From Thermovirga lienii DSM 17291 (lineage in GTDB: Bacteria; Synergistota; Synergistia; Synergistales; Thermovirgaceae), in contig CP003096.1 in NCBI GenBank assembly GCA_000233775.1, forward strand, positions 1,204,501 to 1,268,500: a stretch of DNA of 64,000 nucleotides. The letters run 5' to 3'. Shown here in pieces: positions 1-10,222 of this stretch (positions are counted from its first letter, which is position 1; every line of letters begins with the position of its first letter). The notes beneath the pieces are model-generated. The model saw only the letters and a program-made list of their open reading frames with translations, was not told where the DNA came from and searched no databases. The position numbers and the translations under genes are program-made.

Positions 1-1
1 T

Positions 2-661
2 TGGGTATTAAAGGAATCAGTAAGAGGACTCGCTCAAGCTGCAAAGGACTTGGAATGCCCTGTCGTCTCTGGAAACGTAAGTCTATACAATGAATCACCA
101 GGGAAAAAAATCCTCCCCTCCCCTCTCGTTGGCATAGTAGGACTCCTAAGGGATCTTGACACCTTCCTCCCCTCTGGAAGAATGGAAGCAAAAGACATTT
201 TATTCCTGGTGGGTCCTGAGAAAGGTTCCTTAGCAGGAAGCCTCTTCCAAAGGATTATGGACGGAACCATACAGGGTAAACCTACCCCATATGATGCCGA
301 CCTAGAAAGAAAATTCAAAGAAAGGGCCATCAAAACTTCCAAAGAAAAATGCTGCTCATCTGTAAGAGTCATAGGAAGCGGTGGCCTTGCAATCTCCATT
401 GCCAAGGAATGCATCTTTGCTCAGAAAGGAGCTAGGATAAATATAGCCCCCGAGCTGCTCAAAAGACCTGAATTTTTGTTCGGCGAAGGAAGACCAAGAG
501 CAATATACTCTGTCAAACCCAGCATGGTAAGCCTCTTTGAAAGCATATGGAGGGATTTTGGCTTATTAAAGATCGGTACTGTCATTGAGGATCATACATT
601 GGATATATCTGGGCTTGCCAACTTTACCCTACAGGAAATATTAGGGTGCTGGAGAGGATGA
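2..661 (+). CDS. purL: Phosphoribosylformylglycinamidine synthase II, C-terminal part (cut by window edge)
   Basis: This is the C-terminal third of PurL, which converts FGAR to FGAM in purine synthesis. The frame is open from base 2, so the gene begins upstream of the window. The PurL/AIR-synthase hallmark SGNVSLYNES appears near the left edge, followed by the C-terminal ATP-binding-like half with a conserved GSGGLAISIAKE stretch. It ends at TGA 659-661, 7 bases before purF, and is the first visible gene of the pur operon. The fold is shared with PurM, but the position directly before purF and the motif fit PurL. Confidence 0.9.
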   Translation, partial: WVLKESVRGLAQAAKDLECPVVSGNVSLYNESPGKKILPSPLVGIVGLLRDLDTFLPSGRMEAKDILFLVGPEKGSLAGSLFQRIMDGTIQGKPTPYDADLERKFKERAIKTSKEKCCSSVRVIGSGGLAISIAKECIFAQKGARINIAPELLKRPEFLFGEGRPRAIYSVKPSMVSLFESIWRDFGLLKIGTVIEDHTLDISGLANFTLQEILGCWRG

Positions 662-668
662 TATAACG

Positions 669-2051
669 ATGTGCGGAGTGTTTGGAGCTTTCTCAAAGAA
701 CGGCCAATCCGTGCTTGAGGACGTTTATTTAGGCCTATACGCCCTTCAGCATAGGGGACAAGAATCCTCCGGAATGGCCTGGATTGCAAAAAACAGCGCA
801 GGTTGTGAGCTCAGGGTCACAAAGGGAATGGGCCTTGTACATCTTGCTTTGGACCAGAAGGAACTGTCATCCTCCCATTCCAACTGTGCCATAGGGCACA
901 CTAGGTACTCTACAGCGGGGGGATCCTTTCTATCCAACGCTCAACCCATAACTGCCAACTACTCTCGGGGCTCCGTGGCTATAGCTCACAACGGCAACAT
1001 AACCAACGCCACAGGCATTAGAAGGTATTTGGAAAATCGCGGAGCCATTTTCCAATCTACGAGCGACACCGAGACCATCCTTCATTTAATGGCCCATCAA
1101 TCACATAAACCTCCTCTCGATGCCCTTATCAGTGCTCTAAAAACCCTTAAAGGAGCCTACAGTCTGGCTGTGATCATAAACAACCGCCTGGTAGCAGCTA
1201 GAGACCCATGGGGATTCAGACCACTCGTTTTAGGCAGAAGAGGAGAAACCACTTACATAGCATCGGAAAGCTGCGCGCTTGATATTGTCGGAGCCACATT
1301 GGTAAGGGACATAAAACCTGGAGAAGTGGTAGTAATAGATGAAGATGGAGAAAAAAGCCTACTCATCCCCAAAGAAACAGAACGCAAGTTTACTTGTGCC
1401 TTTGAGTACGTCTACTTCGCAAGACCAGACAGCTTTCTCGACGGAAAATCAGTATATGACGTCAGGAAAAAACTTGGGCAAAAACTAGCACAATCGGCTC
1501 CATGTCCAGAGGCAGACATGGTAACTGGGATGCCTGACAGTGGCACCATCTCCGCCATGGGATATGCCGAGGAATCGGGCCTGCGCTACGAAAAAGCCAT
1601 AGTAAGGAACCGGTATGTCGGAAGAACGTTCATAGAACCCACCCAAAGGGTAAGAGAGCTTGGGGTAAGAATAAAGCTGAACCCCATAGGGGAAATCATG
1701 AAGGACAAAAAGATTGTAATAGTCGATGACTCGATCGTCAGAGGAACCACCGTACAACGAGTCATCGCAATGGTGCGAGAAAGCGGTGCCAAAGAAGTAC
1801 ATATAAGAATAGCATCTCCTCCTGTAAAGTTTCCCTGTTATTATGGGATCGACACTCCAACCTCCGAGGAGTTGGCTGCAGCACGAATGAACATAGAAGA
1901 ACTATGCAAAGAGATAGGGGCTGATTCTTTAAGCTACATATCAGTATCGGAGATGTTGGATGCCATTGGATTACCTCACCACAACGTCTGCACTGCCTGT
2001 TTCAGTGGGGACTATCTGAATGGAGGCAAAGACGATGAATTGGACTTATGA
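669..2051 (+). CDS. purF: Amidophosphoribosyltransferase
   Basis: PurF makes 5-phosphoribosylamine from PRPP and glutamine, the committed step of purine synthesis. The protein is 460 aa. It starts MCGVFGAF, so Cys2 becomes the N-terminal nucleophile of the glutaminase domain without a long propeptide. The C-terminal phosphoribosyltransferase half carries the PRPP loop IVDDSIVRGTT near residues 351-361. The start ATG follows an AGAGGATG-like ribosome site. Its end overlaps the start of purM, which indicates translational coupling. Length and motifs are normal for the family. Confidence 0.96.
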   Translation: MCGVFGAFSKNGQSVLEDVYLGLYALQHRGQESSGMAWIAKNSAGCELRVTKGMGLVHLALDQKELSSSHSNCAIGHTRYSTAGGSFLSNAQPITANYSRGSVAIAHNGNITNATGIRRYLENRGAIFQSTSDTETILHLMAHQSHKPPLDALISALKTLKGAYSLAVIINNRLVAARDPWGFRPLVLGRRGETTYIASESCALDIVGATLVRDIKPGEVVVIDEDGEKSLLIPKETERKFTCAFEYVYFARPDSFLDGKSVYDVRKKLGQKLAQSAPCPEADMVTGMPDSGTISAMGYAEESGLRYEKAIVRNRYVGRTFIEPTQRVRELGVRIKLNPIGEIMKDKKIVIVDDSIVRGTTVQRVIAMVRESGAKEVHIRIASPPVKFPCYYGIDTPTSEELAAARMNIEELCKEIGADSLSYISVSEMLDAIGLPHHNVCTACFSGDYLNGGKDDELDL

Positions 2052-3024
2052 GAAAGCAGGGGTGGACCTTAAAAAAGCTCAAGACTGGGTAGATGTCATC
2101 AAGAAAATCGTATCTAAAAATAAAAGTTCCCGAACTATTGGTGGCATAGGTGGGTTTGCAGGACTTTACAGGTTAGATGAAGAGAACTTAATAGCTGCCT
2201 GTACAGATGGAGTTGGGACCAAAGTAGAAATAGCAAGAATCTTAAACAGATACGATACCATTGGACAAGATCTGGTGGCCATGAACGTGAACGATTTGGT
2301 AACGTGTGGCGCTAAGCCCCTATTTTTCCTTGATTACATAGCCTGCTCAAAGCTTGATATCGCAGTGTTGGAGCCCATAATACAAAGCATCGCGGACGCT
2401 TGTTACCAATCTGGCTGTGTGCTGCTAGGCGGTGAAACCGCTGAAATGCCCGATGTCTACGATTACGGCAAGCTTGATTTAGCAGGCTTTGCAGTTGGCA
2501 TTGTAAAAGAAAAAGATCTAATTACAGGGCAAAACATTCAAAAAGGGGACATAGTCCTGGGGCTTAAAAGCTCTGGCCTCCATAGCAACGGTTATTCACT
2601 AGCCCGGAAGGTATTGTTGGGAGAAGACACTGGGGAGCTTGACAGCACCTTACCCATTTTGGGAGAAAAACTTGGAGACAGCCTCCTTAAGCCCACAAGG
2701 TTATATGTGAGGCAAGCCATGAAGGCAGCAGAAACCGGCCTCGTCAAGGGAATGGCTCATATAACAGGAGGAGGTCTGAAGGAGAATATTGAAAGGATCC
2801 TTCCTCCATCCCGAACCCTTTTCATTGATTTCAACTCTTGGGAGCGTCCATCAATCTTCAAGCTTATATCCTCTAAAGGTGTTTCAGAAGAGGAGATGAG
2901 AAAAGTATTCAATTTAGGAATTGGTTTCGTCTTCATCGTCTCACCTTCTGATGTACCTACAATAAAAGAAGTGATGAAAAAGGAAAACGAGGACCTCTAC
3001 GAAATTGGGGAGATAAGCCGATGA
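2035..3024 (+). CDS. purM: Phosphoribosylformylglycinamidine cyclo-ligase (AIR synthase)
   Basis: PurM closes the imidazole ring, converting FGAM to AIR with ATP. I chose ATG 2035 (MNWTYEKAGV) over the in-frame ATG 2020 because GGAGG lies 8 bases upstream of it; this gives 329 aa. Visible family motifs are GGIGGFAGLY, the catalytic-core stretch DGVGTKVEIA, and LGGETAEMPDVY. It overlaps the end of purF by 17 bases and ends in an ATGA overlap with purN, so all three are probably translated as one coupled unit. Confidence 0.95.
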   Translation: MNWTYEKAGVDLKKAQDWVDVIKKIVSKNKSSRTIGGIGGFAGLYRLDEENLIAACTDGVGTKVEIARILNRYDTIGQDLVAMNVNDLVTCGAKPLFFLDYIACSKLDIAVLEPIIQSIADACYQSGCVLLGGETAEMPDVYDYGKLDLAGFAVGIVKEKDLITGQNIQKGDIVLGLKSSGLHSNGYSLARKVLLGEDTGELDSTLPILGEKLGDSLLKPTRLYVRQAMKAAETGLVKGMAHITGGGLKENIERILPPSRTLFIDFNSWERPSIFKLISSKGVSEEEMRKVFNLGIGFVFIVSPSDVPTIKEVMKKENEDLYEIGEISR

Positions 3025-3614
3025 CATCTGTAGCAGTGCTTATATCTGGTAGAGGCACCAACATGGAAACCATCGTAAAAAACTGTCAAGCAGGCAAGAT
3101 ACCTGCGACCGTGGCATTCGTGGGAAGCAGCAAGAAAAACGCAGAAGGCCTCAAGAAAGCAAAAAACCTTGGTATTCCAACTGTAGTGTTACCATACCAA
3201 GAAGGAGTCGAGACAGCAGAAAAAACACTACTCGAAGAGCTTAAAAACCACCACGTAGAATGGATTATCCTAGCAGGGTTCATGAGAATACTGTCTCCTA
3301 AGGTAGTAAGAAGCTATCCAAACAGGATAGTCAACATACATCCATCCTTACTACCTTCCTTCCCAGGGGTCGATGCCATAAGACAGGCATTCGAATACGG
3401 CGTGAAGGTGACTGGAGTTACGGTACATCTGGTCGATGAAGAAGTGGATCATGGGCCTATATTGGCTCAAATGCCCGTTAGAATTTCCCCTTATGACACT
3501 TTAGAGACACTGGAGGAAAAGATACACCGGGTAGAGCACTATCTGTATACCGAAGTATTGAAAGACCTATTTACAAACGGACAAAGTGCAACAAGAATGA
3601 GGAGGGATGTGTAA
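3021..3614 (+). CDS. purN: Phosphoribosylglycinamide formyltransferase
   Basis: PurN transfers a formyl group from 10-formyl-THF to GAR. The protein is 197 aa. It opens with the motif VLISGRGTNMETIV. The formyltransferase signature follows: NIHPSLLPSFPG with the catalytic Asn-His pair, then HLVDEEVDHGPI containing the conserved Asp. It starts in an ATGA overlap with purM and ends in a TAATG overlap with purH. Length is typical. Confidence 0.95.
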   Translation: MTSVAVLISGRGTNMETIVKNCQAGKIPATVAFVGSSKKNAEGLKKAKNLGIPTVVLPYQEGVETAEKTLLEELKNHHVEWIILAGFMRILSPKVVRSYPNRIVNIHPSLLPSFPGVDAIRQAFEYGVKVTGVTVHLVDEEVDHGPILAQMPVRISPYDTLETLEEKIHRVEHYLYTEVLKDLFTNGQSATRMRRDV

Positions 3615-5143
3615 TGCCTAGAAAAAGAGCCCTTGTCTCTGTATACGATAAAGAAGGAATTGTGGATTTTGCGAAGGGGCTAGTTGAATTAGGATATGAG
3701 TTGGTATCAAGCTCTGGCACCGCAAAACACCTTGCCGCCTCGGGGGTAAGCGTAAAGGAAGTAGCAGATCTTACAGGATACCCCCACATGCTGGGAGGCA
3801 GAGTCAAAACTCTCCACCCATCAATCATAGGCGGCATTTTGGCAAGAAGGCATTTTCAGGAAGACTTGAATGACGTTGAGACATTCAATATCCCCCTGAT
3901 CGATATGGTAATATGCAACCTTTATCCCTTTGAACGGGCATGGGAAGAAGGTGCCGATCTGGAAAATCTCCTAGAAAACATAGATATAGGAGGTGTAACC
4001 CTTATAAGGGCTGCAGCAAAAAATTATCACCAGGTAGTTTGTGTCGTCGATAAGGCTGACTACAATAGGATACTCAAAGAAATAAATGACGAGGGCAACG
4101 TAACCCTAAAGACCAGGGGCGAATTGGCTCTTAAAGCTTTCTCATACACTTCCTGGTACGACACTGCCATTTACAGGGGGTTAATGTCTCAAATAGCGGC
4201 CATAGATGAGGAACTACCTGAGATGATACCCTTATCGCTGCGAAGGGACATATCCCTTCGCTACGGCGAAAACCCCCATCAGAAAGCGGGCCTTTACACC
4301 ATTCCGATAGCCGATAAGGCTTGGATTCAACTTTCAGGGAAACCTCTGTCCTACAACAACATCCTGGACATGGATTGTGCATTCAGAGCCATATCCATAT
4401 TACAGCAGGATTGCGCATGCGTAATAATAAAACATACGACGCCCTGTGGAGTCGCCGTGGGAGAAACGACACAGCAGGCCTATAAAAAAGCCCTAGCTTG
4501 CGATCCAGTATCAGCCTTTGGAGGTATTATTGGCTTTTCAAGAAAAGTTGATCTTGCAACGGCCAAGGAACTCGCAGAGAAATTCGTGGAAGTGGTTGTT
4601 GCTCCGGGATATGAACAGGAAGCAGTCGAATATATAAAAGAAAAAAGAGAAAACACTAGACTAATAGAATGGAAAGGGCAACGTTTCATGCCCCTACAGC
4701 TCACAGGAACTTGGAGCGGAATCCTCGTTCAAGAAGACAAACTTCCACCCCTTCCAGACCCGAACGCTGGCGAATGGGTGGGTAAACCAAGACTTGACCT
4801 TTGGGATGACTTAATAACCGCTTGGAAATCTGTCTATCTATGCAAAAGTAATGCTATAGCTATAGTAAAAGACCTAGCTACCGTTGGACTAGGCTCGGGC
4901 TTTACCAGCCGTGTCGATGCAGTCAAATGGGCAATCAATCAGGCCGGCGAAAAAGCCCTAGGAGCTGTGTTAGCATCCGATGCATTCTTCCCATTCCCCG
5001 ACTCCGTTGAATATGCTAAGGAAGCAGGAATAGCAGTCATAATACAGCCAGGAGGATCCGTAAACGACCATAAGGTCAAGGAGGCCGCAATGAAGGCAGG
5101 GATAAGTATGTTCCTTAGTGGCTGGAGAACCTTCCGCCACTAA
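3614..5143 (+). CDS. purH: Bifunctional AICAR formyltransferase / IMP cyclohydrolase
   Basis: PurH carries out the last two steps to IMP. The protein is 509 aa. The N-terminal IMP cyclohydrolase (MGS-like) domain covers about residues 1-190, with [13 protein letters not shown] and GGRVKTLHP. The AICAR formyltransferase domain follows, with the signature [11 protein letters not shown] near residue 272 and a C-terminal GGSVND. The start overlaps the purN stop (TAATG) and GGAGG lies 8 bases upstream. Size and domain order are standard. Confidence 0.95.
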   Translation: MPRKRALVSVYDKEGIVDFAKGLVELGYELVSSSGTAKHLAASGVSVKEVADLTGYPHMLGGRVKTLHPSIIGGILARRHFQEDLNDVETFNIPLIDMVICNLYPFERAWEEGADLENLLENIDIGGVTLIRAAAKNYHQVVCVVDKADYNRILKEINDEGNVTLKTRGELALKAFSYTSWYDTAIYRGLMSQIAAIDEELPEMIPLSLRRDISLRYGENPHQKAGLYTIPIADKAWIQLSGKPLSYNNILDMDCAFRAISILQQDCACVIIKHTTPCGVAVGETTQQAYKKALACDPVSAFGGIIGFSRKVDLATAKELAEKFVEVVVAPGYEQEAVEYIKEKRENTRLIEWKGQRFMPLQLTGTWSGILVQEDKLPPLPDPNAGEWVGKPRLDLWDDLITAWKSVYLCKSNAIAIVKDLATVGLGSGFTSRVDAVKWAINQAGEKALGAVLASDAFFPFPDSVEYAKEAGIAVIIQPGGSVNDHKVKEAAMKAGISMFLSGWRTFRH

Positions 5144-5178
5144 CAGCTATGCCTTCAAAGAAAGGAGGAACAACTGGA

Positions 5179-6462
5179 ATGAAAGTACTCGTCCTCGGAG
5201 GTGGTGGGAGGGAGCATGCCATAGTTTGGGCCCTTTCCAGATCTCCCAGAGTAAAGGAAATTCATTGTATGCCTGGCAACGGGGGAATACAGGACCTTGC
5301 TGCTCTCCACAAGGGGGACCACACAAATCCTGATGAAGTCTTGAAGATATGTAAACATATAAATCCCAATCTGGTTGTTATAGGTCCTGAAGCTCCCCTG
5401 GTAAATGGCGTAGCAGACACATTGAGGCAAGAAGGATTTCTGGTGTTTGGCCCCAACAGATTGGCAGCTCGCCTCGAGGGAAGCAAAGCCTTCGCAAAAT
5501 CTTTCATGGCCAGAAACAACGTTCCCACGGCGCCATTTGACATATGCACGCAACTTCCCGAGGCCTTGGAAGCTCTAAAGAAGAGGACCCCACCATATAT
5601 AGTGAAAGCAGATGGGCTGGCTGCTGGGAAAGGGGCCTTCGTCATAAACGACTTTGAAGAAGCCCGCGAAATATGCGACGGACTCTTGAACAAGGGATAT
5701 CTTAAGGAAGCTGGCAAAACCATAGTCATAGAGGACTTCCTGCCGGGCCGTGAACTTACTGTATTAGTCATAACTGACGGCTCTGATTACATAATGCTGT
5801 CGCCAAGTCAAGACCATAAAAGAGCATGGGATAACGACAAGGGACCCAACACGGGAGGAATGGGTGCTTACTCTCCTGTGCCCTGGGTTGATGAAAGGTT
5901 ATCATCAAAAATAGAAGAGAAGATAATCAAACCGACCATAGCAGGACTCGAAAAGGAAAACATTTCATTCATGGGTGTTTTGTATTTTGGCCTGATGATA
6001 GACAAAGAAGGCAACTGCAATGTGCTGGAGTACAACGTTAGAATGGGAGACCCTGAAACTCAAGTGGTCCTTCCTATTTTTGAAGGAGACCTAGCAGAAG
6101 TTATGTTGGCCTGCAGCATGGGATCTTTAAAGGATGTAAGGGTTCCCAAACCTGAAAAAGCTGCAGTGGGAGTAGTTGTAGCTTCCGGGGGCTACCCCGA
6201 ATCTTATGAAACGGGCTTTGAGATTCACGGTATAGAGAAGTTGTCTTGTATAGATGACATACTGGTGTTTCATGCTGGCACCAAAAAGGAAAAAAATAAA
6301 TACCTTACTGCAGGTGGAAGGGTTCTCACCGTAGTGGGACTCGGTGAAGACATAACCGAAGCAAGGAAAAAAGTATATGAGAATATAGGTGCCATATCCT
6401 TCGAAGGTCATTTTTACAGAAAGGATATTGCAGCAAGATTGGAGGGACCCCAAAATGAATAA
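5179..6462 (+). CDS. purD: Phosphoribosylamine-glycine ligase (GAR synthetase)
   Basis: PurD is an ATP-grasp ligase joining phosphoribosylamine and glycine. I place the start at ATG 5179 ([14 protein letters not shown]) rather than the in-frame ATG 5149, because AAAGGAGG sits 10 bases before it and the family begins with this glycine-rich motif; this gives 427 aa. The ATP-grasp core includes [16 protein letters not shown] and, near the C-terminal part, [12 protein letters not shown]. Its end overlaps the purE start by 8 bases. Confidence 0.94.
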   Translation: MKVLVLGGGGREHAIVWALSRSPRVKEIHCMPGNGGIQDLAALHKGDHTNPDEVLKICKHINPNLVVIGPEAPLVNGVADTLRQEGFLVFGPNRLAARLEGSKAFAKSFMARNNVPTAPFDICTQLPEALEALKKRTPPYIVKADGLAAGKGAFVINDFEEAREICDGLLNKGYLKEAGKTIVIEDFLPGRELTVLVITDGSDYIMLSPSQDHKRAWDNDKGPNTGGMGAYSPVPWVDERLSSKIEEKIIKPTIAGLEKENISFMGVLYFGLMIDKEGNCNVLEYNVRMGDPETQVVLPIFEGDLAEVMLACSMGSLKDVRVPKPEKAAVGVVVASGGYPESYETGFEIHGIEKLSCIDDILVFHAGTKKEKNKYLTAGGRVLTVVGLGEDITEARKKVYENIGAISFEGHFYRKDIAARLEGPQNE

Positions 6463-6973
6463 ACCGCTAGTAGGAATAGTCATGGGATCATCGTCAGATC
6501 TGAGAATAGGCCAAAAGATATATGAGGAACTCAAATCTTTCAACATTCCATGCGAGGTAACGGTAGCCTCTGCGCACAGAACCCCAGAGGATGCCGCAAA
6601 GTACGCTGCAAATGCATGTTCAAGGGGGCTTAGGGTAATAATAGCTGTAGCTGGATTATCTGCGGCCCTACCAGGAGTTATCGCCGCTCATACAACCCTC
6701 CCAGTAATCGGCGTACCCGTAGCTGCTGGAACCTTGGGAGGCATTGATGCCCTCTTGGCAATTGCTCAAATGCCTCCAGGGGTTCCAAGTGTATCGGTAG
6801 GAATAGATGGTGCAAAAAACGCTGCCCTAATGGCCATTAGGATCCTGGCCCTAGAGGATGAAAAATTGCAAAAAGCTCTTGATGATTACCGGAAAAAGAA
6901 CGAAGAAAAGATTAGAAATTCAAGAACCAGCCTTACTGGTGTAACAACTGCCCCACCAGAAGCCTTCCTTTAA
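6455..6973 (+). CDS. purE: N5-carboxyaminoimidazole ribonucleotide mutase (PurE class I)
   Basis: PurE moves the carboxylate of N5-CAIR to give CAIR. The start ATG 6455 has GGAGGG about 9 bases upstream and gives 172 aa, the usual size; a longer upstream reading inside purD lacks a ribosome site. Seen motifs are [10 protein letters not shown] and the active-site SAHRTPED. The following loop reads [15 protein letters not shown] where E. coli PurE has AGGAAHLPG. That is a variant, and the alignment still looks like class I. Last pur gene of the operon. Confidence 0.92.
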   Translation: MNKPLVGIVMGSSSDLRIGQKIYEELKSFNIPCEVTVASAHRTPEDAAKYAANACSRGLRVIIAVAGLSAALPGVIAAHTTLPVIGVPVAAGTLGGIDALLAIAQMPPGVPSVSVGIDGAKNAALMAIRILALEDEKLQKALDDYRKKNEEKIRNSRTSLTGVTTAPPEAFL

Positions 6974-7002
6974 GCCAAAGGCGGGCTGACGGGAGTAAAG
7001 CG

Positions 7003-7941
7003 ATGGAAAAGGAACTATTTCGAAGCTGGTCCAAGGTCCTTAAAGAGCGCTGGGGGAAAAGAGTTCAGAAGATCTCCCTCGACGTGGGGGCTGGTTGCCC
7101 CCACAGAGAGGGCCTTGAAGCAGGAGGCTGTATTTTCTGCGATTACCTAGGAGGTGGAAGTGGAGCTTCGTTGCGTGGAGAAACGCTGCAGGAGCAGATA
7201 GAAAAAGGTTTCAAGGTTCTAGCTAAAAGATATAAAACTGATATGGCCATACTCTATTTTCAAAGCTATTCATCGACCAACATGCCTTTAGATAAGCTCA
7301 AAGATGCCATCCTATTTGCCATAGAAACGGGCATGAAGCTGGGACAGGTCAAAGGGCTCTCCGTCGGTGCGAGGCCTGATCAGATTCCCAAAGATTTTCT
7401 GGATTTTTTGGCCAGCTTAGAAGGCCCCGACATGGGAATATGGCTTGAGCTAGGTATTCAGACAATTGATCCTTCCGGCCTTGAGTGGTTAAACAGAGGG
7501 CACGGCTTTGAAGCCATAAAACGGAGTCTCGACCTGATACGAACCTATGAGCAAATACAGCTCTGCGCCCATCTCATAGCAGGAATACCAGGGGAAAACC
7601 CAAAGCAACTTGCAATATCAGCCAAATGGCTTTGTGAGAACGGTGCTAAGGGGCTTAAGTTCCATCCACTTCACGTACTAAAAAACACGCCCCTGGAGCG
7701 GCTTTATGTGAACCAAGCCTACCATCCCTTGTCAATGGAAGAATACATAAGGAAGGTGGCTGAAGCGCTGAGATTCATAAGCCCAGAAACCATAATTCAG
7801 CGCTTAACTGCAGATGCAACATCCCACAGGCTAGTAGCACCCAAATGGATATCTCAAAAAGCTATCGTAATAGAGAGGCTTAAGAAGTATATGGAAGAGA
7901 ATGGAATTACGCAGGGGGATTCTTGGGGGAAATCCCCCTAG
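7003..7941 (+). CDS. Radical SAM protein, YhcC/TIGR01212-like
   Basis: A 312-aa radical SAM protein. The N-terminal region has the family-type cluster motif, with Cys in CPHREG and then GGCIFCDY, so three cysteines can bind the 4Fe-4S cluster, as in the YhcC (TIGR01212) group. The following LYFQSYSSTN and LELGIQT stretches also fit that group. The start ATG follows GGGAG. It lies 29 bases after purE and may be co-transcribed. The molecular function of this family was not clear to me, so I make no substrate claim. Confidence 0.82.
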   Translation: MEKELFRSWSKVLKERWGKRVQKISLDVGAGCPHREGLEAGGCIFCDYLGGGSGASLRGETLQEQIEKGFKVLAKRYKTDMAILYFQSYSSTNMPLDKLKDAILFAIETGMKLGQVKGLSVGARPDQIPKDFLDFLASLEGPDMGIWLELGIQTIDPSGLEWLNRGHGFEAIKRSLDLIRTYEQIQLCAHLIAGIPGENPKQLAISAKWLCENGAKGLKFHPLHVLKNTPLERLYVNQAYHPLSMEEYIRKVAEALRFISPETIIQRLTADATSHRLVAPKWISQKAIVIERLKKYMEENGITQGDSWGKSP

Positions 7942-7954
7942 CGTACTTTCTGAA

Positions 7955-8167
7955 TCAATGCCTTATCTTTGTTCCCAAATACCCCAAGAAGAGCAATATA
8001 GGAACGAACACGAACTTTGATGGACCCTCTATGGCGCTTCTTACGGCATCCACGGAAAGCAGCATCTTAAACCCCACCGCCATGGAGATACTGATCAGCA
8101 AAATCATACCCCAAAAGTTCCTGCTGCTCCTGTTGTTTTCGTTCCCGGAATTATCTTCTTTTCTCAC
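7955..8167 (-). CDS. Small two-helix membrane protein, unknown
   Basis: A 70-aa open frame starting with GTG, with GGGAG 9 bases upstream. A polar N-terminus of about 17 residues is followed by two hydrophobic segments, roughly residues 18-40 and 50-66, ending in a basic tail. It begins 21 bases after the stop of the dehydratase-like gene and is probably the last gene of that transcript. I do not recognise a family. The good ribosome site and membrane-protein composition favour a real gene. Confidence 0.55.
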   Translation of the reverse strand: MRKEDNSGNENNRSSRNFWGMILLISISMAVGFKMLLSVDAVRSAIEGPSKFVFVPILLFLGYLGTKIRH

Positions 8168-8188
8168 CGCGTTTGACTCCCTAACATT

Positions 8189-9172
8189 TTAGGATGAGTA
8201 TTTATTTAAAACCTTTACTAACTTTTTATCGTCTATATTACCTCCTGATATGAACACACCGACCTTCTTACCTTTAGTGTCCACCTTGCCTGACAGGAGC
8301 GCGGCAACTCCTGTGGCTCCTGCTCCCTCTATTACCTGGTGATGCTTTTCGTGAATGAAAGCTATAGCCTTCTCCAGATCCTCTTCAGTTACTGGTATGA
8401 CACCAGCAAGCACTCCACGCAAATGTTCATACAAGATTTGAGAAGCTGCTCCCGATAAAGCATCGGCCAAAGTATCTTCTTCCTCAACCGGCTCTACTCT
8501 ACCTACCTCCCAGGCCTTGCTCCATGACGGGTTGGCATCGGCATGGACACCCCAAATTTCTATTCCTGGGCGTAGCGCCTTTGCTGCCAAGGATATACCG
8601 GTTATGAGCCCTCCTCCACTGATAGGTACCAACAGCACGTCCAAATCTGGATAATCCTCTAAAAATTCCAGGCCCGCCGTACCCTGGCCGCTGATCACAT
8701 ATCTATCCTCATAGGCGGAAACGTACACTAATCCTTCCTCATCGCTCAACCTTTTGGCTTCAGCCTCGGCTTCATCATAGAACCTCCCTATGACCTTCAA
8801 CTCTACCCACTCGCCACCACGCCTCTTGATGGCTTCTTTCTTCGTATCCGGGCAATTGCCTGGAACACAAATTACAGCCTTTACTCCCAACATCTTTGCC
8901 GCAGTTGCCACGCCTTGGGCGTGGTTGCCAGAGGAAGAGGTTATGACACCTTTTTCCCTCTCTTCTGCAGTTAGAGAGAACATCTTATATAAAGCCCCCC
9001 TTATCTTAAAGGAGCCACAAAGCTGCATGTTCTCCCACTTTACAACCACCTCGCCATCGGCTATGTCGCTCAAAAATGGCGATACCTCCGAGGGAGTATG
9101 TCTAACCCTGCCCTTGAGGAACCTTCTGGCAAGCAAAACATCCGTTATCGTGGGAACAACACCTTGGCTCAT
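8189..9172 (-). CDS. Threonine dehydratase-like PLP enzyme (catabolic type, no ACT domain)
   Basis: A 327-aa fold-type II PLP enzyme. The Schiff-base lysine is K56 in GSFKIRGAL. The substrate loop SSGNHAQG and the phosphate-binding SGGGLITG are present. There is no C-terminal regulatory ACT domain, so it resembles catabolic TdcB/serine-threonine dehydratases rather than biosynthetic IlvA. The start ATG follows AGGAGGG. Only 17 bases separate it from an ornithine cyclodeaminase-like gene. That pairing resembles eutB-eutC of ectoine use and also hydroxyaspartate enzymes, so the substrate may not be threonine. Confidence 0.85.
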   Translation of the reverse strand: MSQGVVPTITDVLLARRFLKGRVRHTPSEVSPFLSDIADGEVVVKWENMQLCGSFKIRGALYKMFSLTAEEREKGVITSSSGNHAQGVATAAKMLGVKAVICVPGNCPDTKKEAIKRRGGEWVELKVIGRFYDEAEAEAKRLSDEEGLVYVSAYEDRYVISGQGTAGLEFLEDYPDLDVLLVPISGGGLITGISLAAKALRPGIEIWGVHADANPSWSKAWEVGRVEPVEEEDTLADALSGAASQILYEHLRGVLAGVIPVTEEDLEKAIAFIHEKHHQVIEGAGATGVAALLSGKVDTKGKKVGVFISGGNIDDKKLVKVLNKYSS

Positions 9173-9189
9173 ACTGGATCCCTCCTATC

Positions 9190-10185
9190 CTACATCTGAA
9201 CCAACATCCCAATGTCTTTTTTCTCCGCCCTTTCCAGGGCCATTTGAGCGGTAATTATATCCTGCAAAGCCATCCCTGTGGAATCAAACACCGTTATCTG
9301 CTCGTCAGAGGTTCTTCCCTGAACTTTTCCTTCGAGCACATCGCCTATCTCAAGGATATCTTCAGGCCTTAAAATACCTTTTCTGCAGGCTGTCTGACAT
9401 TCTCCTTGCCGTACCACTTGCTCCCTGGAATCCCCTACAACAAGGGCTTTGGACAAAATTCCTTCCTCCAGTTCCTGCTTGCCTGGGAAGTCTGCCCCAA
9501 TTGCATTTATATGGGTCCCAGGCCTCACATAATCCTCCTTGATCAAGGCTTTGTGAGAAGGCGTACATGTCACGATGATATCCGAATTCAGTGCAGCATC
9601 CTTAAGTTCCTGGGAAGATACAGCAGAGAAACTTACATGGGGATACTTGGCACTCATTTCCGCAACATAAGCTTCCACGTTCGAGGGGGTTCTACCGAAA
9701 ACCCTTATCATCCTTACGGCGGGCATAACATGAAGCAACCCCTCAATCTGAGCCCTTCCCTGAGCACCAGTTCCCACCAACAGGACCTTTTCTGAGTTGG
9801 GTCTTGCGAGGGCTTTTGCGCCCACAGCTCCTGCTGCTCCCGTCCTGATATTGGTTATGGTCATACCGTCCACCAAACCCAGGGGGCGTCCTGTCTCAAC
9901 AGACATCACTATAACAAGTCCCGCAAGAGCCGGTATTCCTCTAAGTTTAGGATTATCTGACGAATATCCTACGACCTTCAAGCCATAAATCCCAGCGCCC
10001 TCAAGGTGCCCCGACTTTATGTCCATCTCCTTTTTTTCTGGCTCAAACTCATGGGCTATTATGGGGAAAACTCCCGCTTCCTTCCTTGCAAAAAGCCTGT
10101 AAGCCCTTTCTACGGCCTCGATAGCATCGGCCATCGAAATAACCTTCATTACATCTCTTCCGTTCAACACACGCATAGAGTACAT
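9190..10185 (-). CDS. Ornithine cyclodeaminase / mu-crystallin family protein
   Basis: A 331-aa member of the ornithine cyclodeaminase/mu-crystallin family. Enzymes of this family are NAD(P)-dependent cyclodeaminases, imino-acid reductases or alanine dehydrogenases. The Rossmann motif GTGAQGRAQIEG is clear near the middle, and DSTGMALQD near the C-terminus is typical. ATG follows GGAGGGGGG. It is first in a small operon with the dehydratase-like gene. The family has several activities, so the exact reaction cannot be read from sequence. Confidence 0.85.
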   Translation of the reverse strand: MYSMRVLNGRDVMKVISMADAIEAVERAYRLFARKEAGVFPIIAHEFEPEKKEMDIKSGHLEGAGIYGLKVVGYSSDNPKLRGIPALAGLVIVMSVETGRPLGLVDGMTITNIRTGAAGAVGAKALARPNSEKVLLVGTGAQGRAQIEGLLHVMPAVRMIRVFGRTPSNVEAYVAEMSAKYPHVSFSAVSSQELKDAALNSDIIVTCTPSHKALIKEDYVRPGTHINAIGADFPGKQELEEGILSKALVVGDSREQVVRQGECQTACRKGILRPEDILEIGDVLEGKVQGRTSDEQITVFDSTGMALQDIITAQMALERAEKKDIGMLVQM

Positions 10186-10222
10186 ATTACCCCCCTCCCC
10201 CTCAATATCTAAGTCAAAGGAA

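Noticed and set aside
5262-5771. Long minus-strand frame of 169 codons inside purD
   Set aside because: It lies wholly opposite a well-supported gene, has no ribosome site and no recognisable motif.
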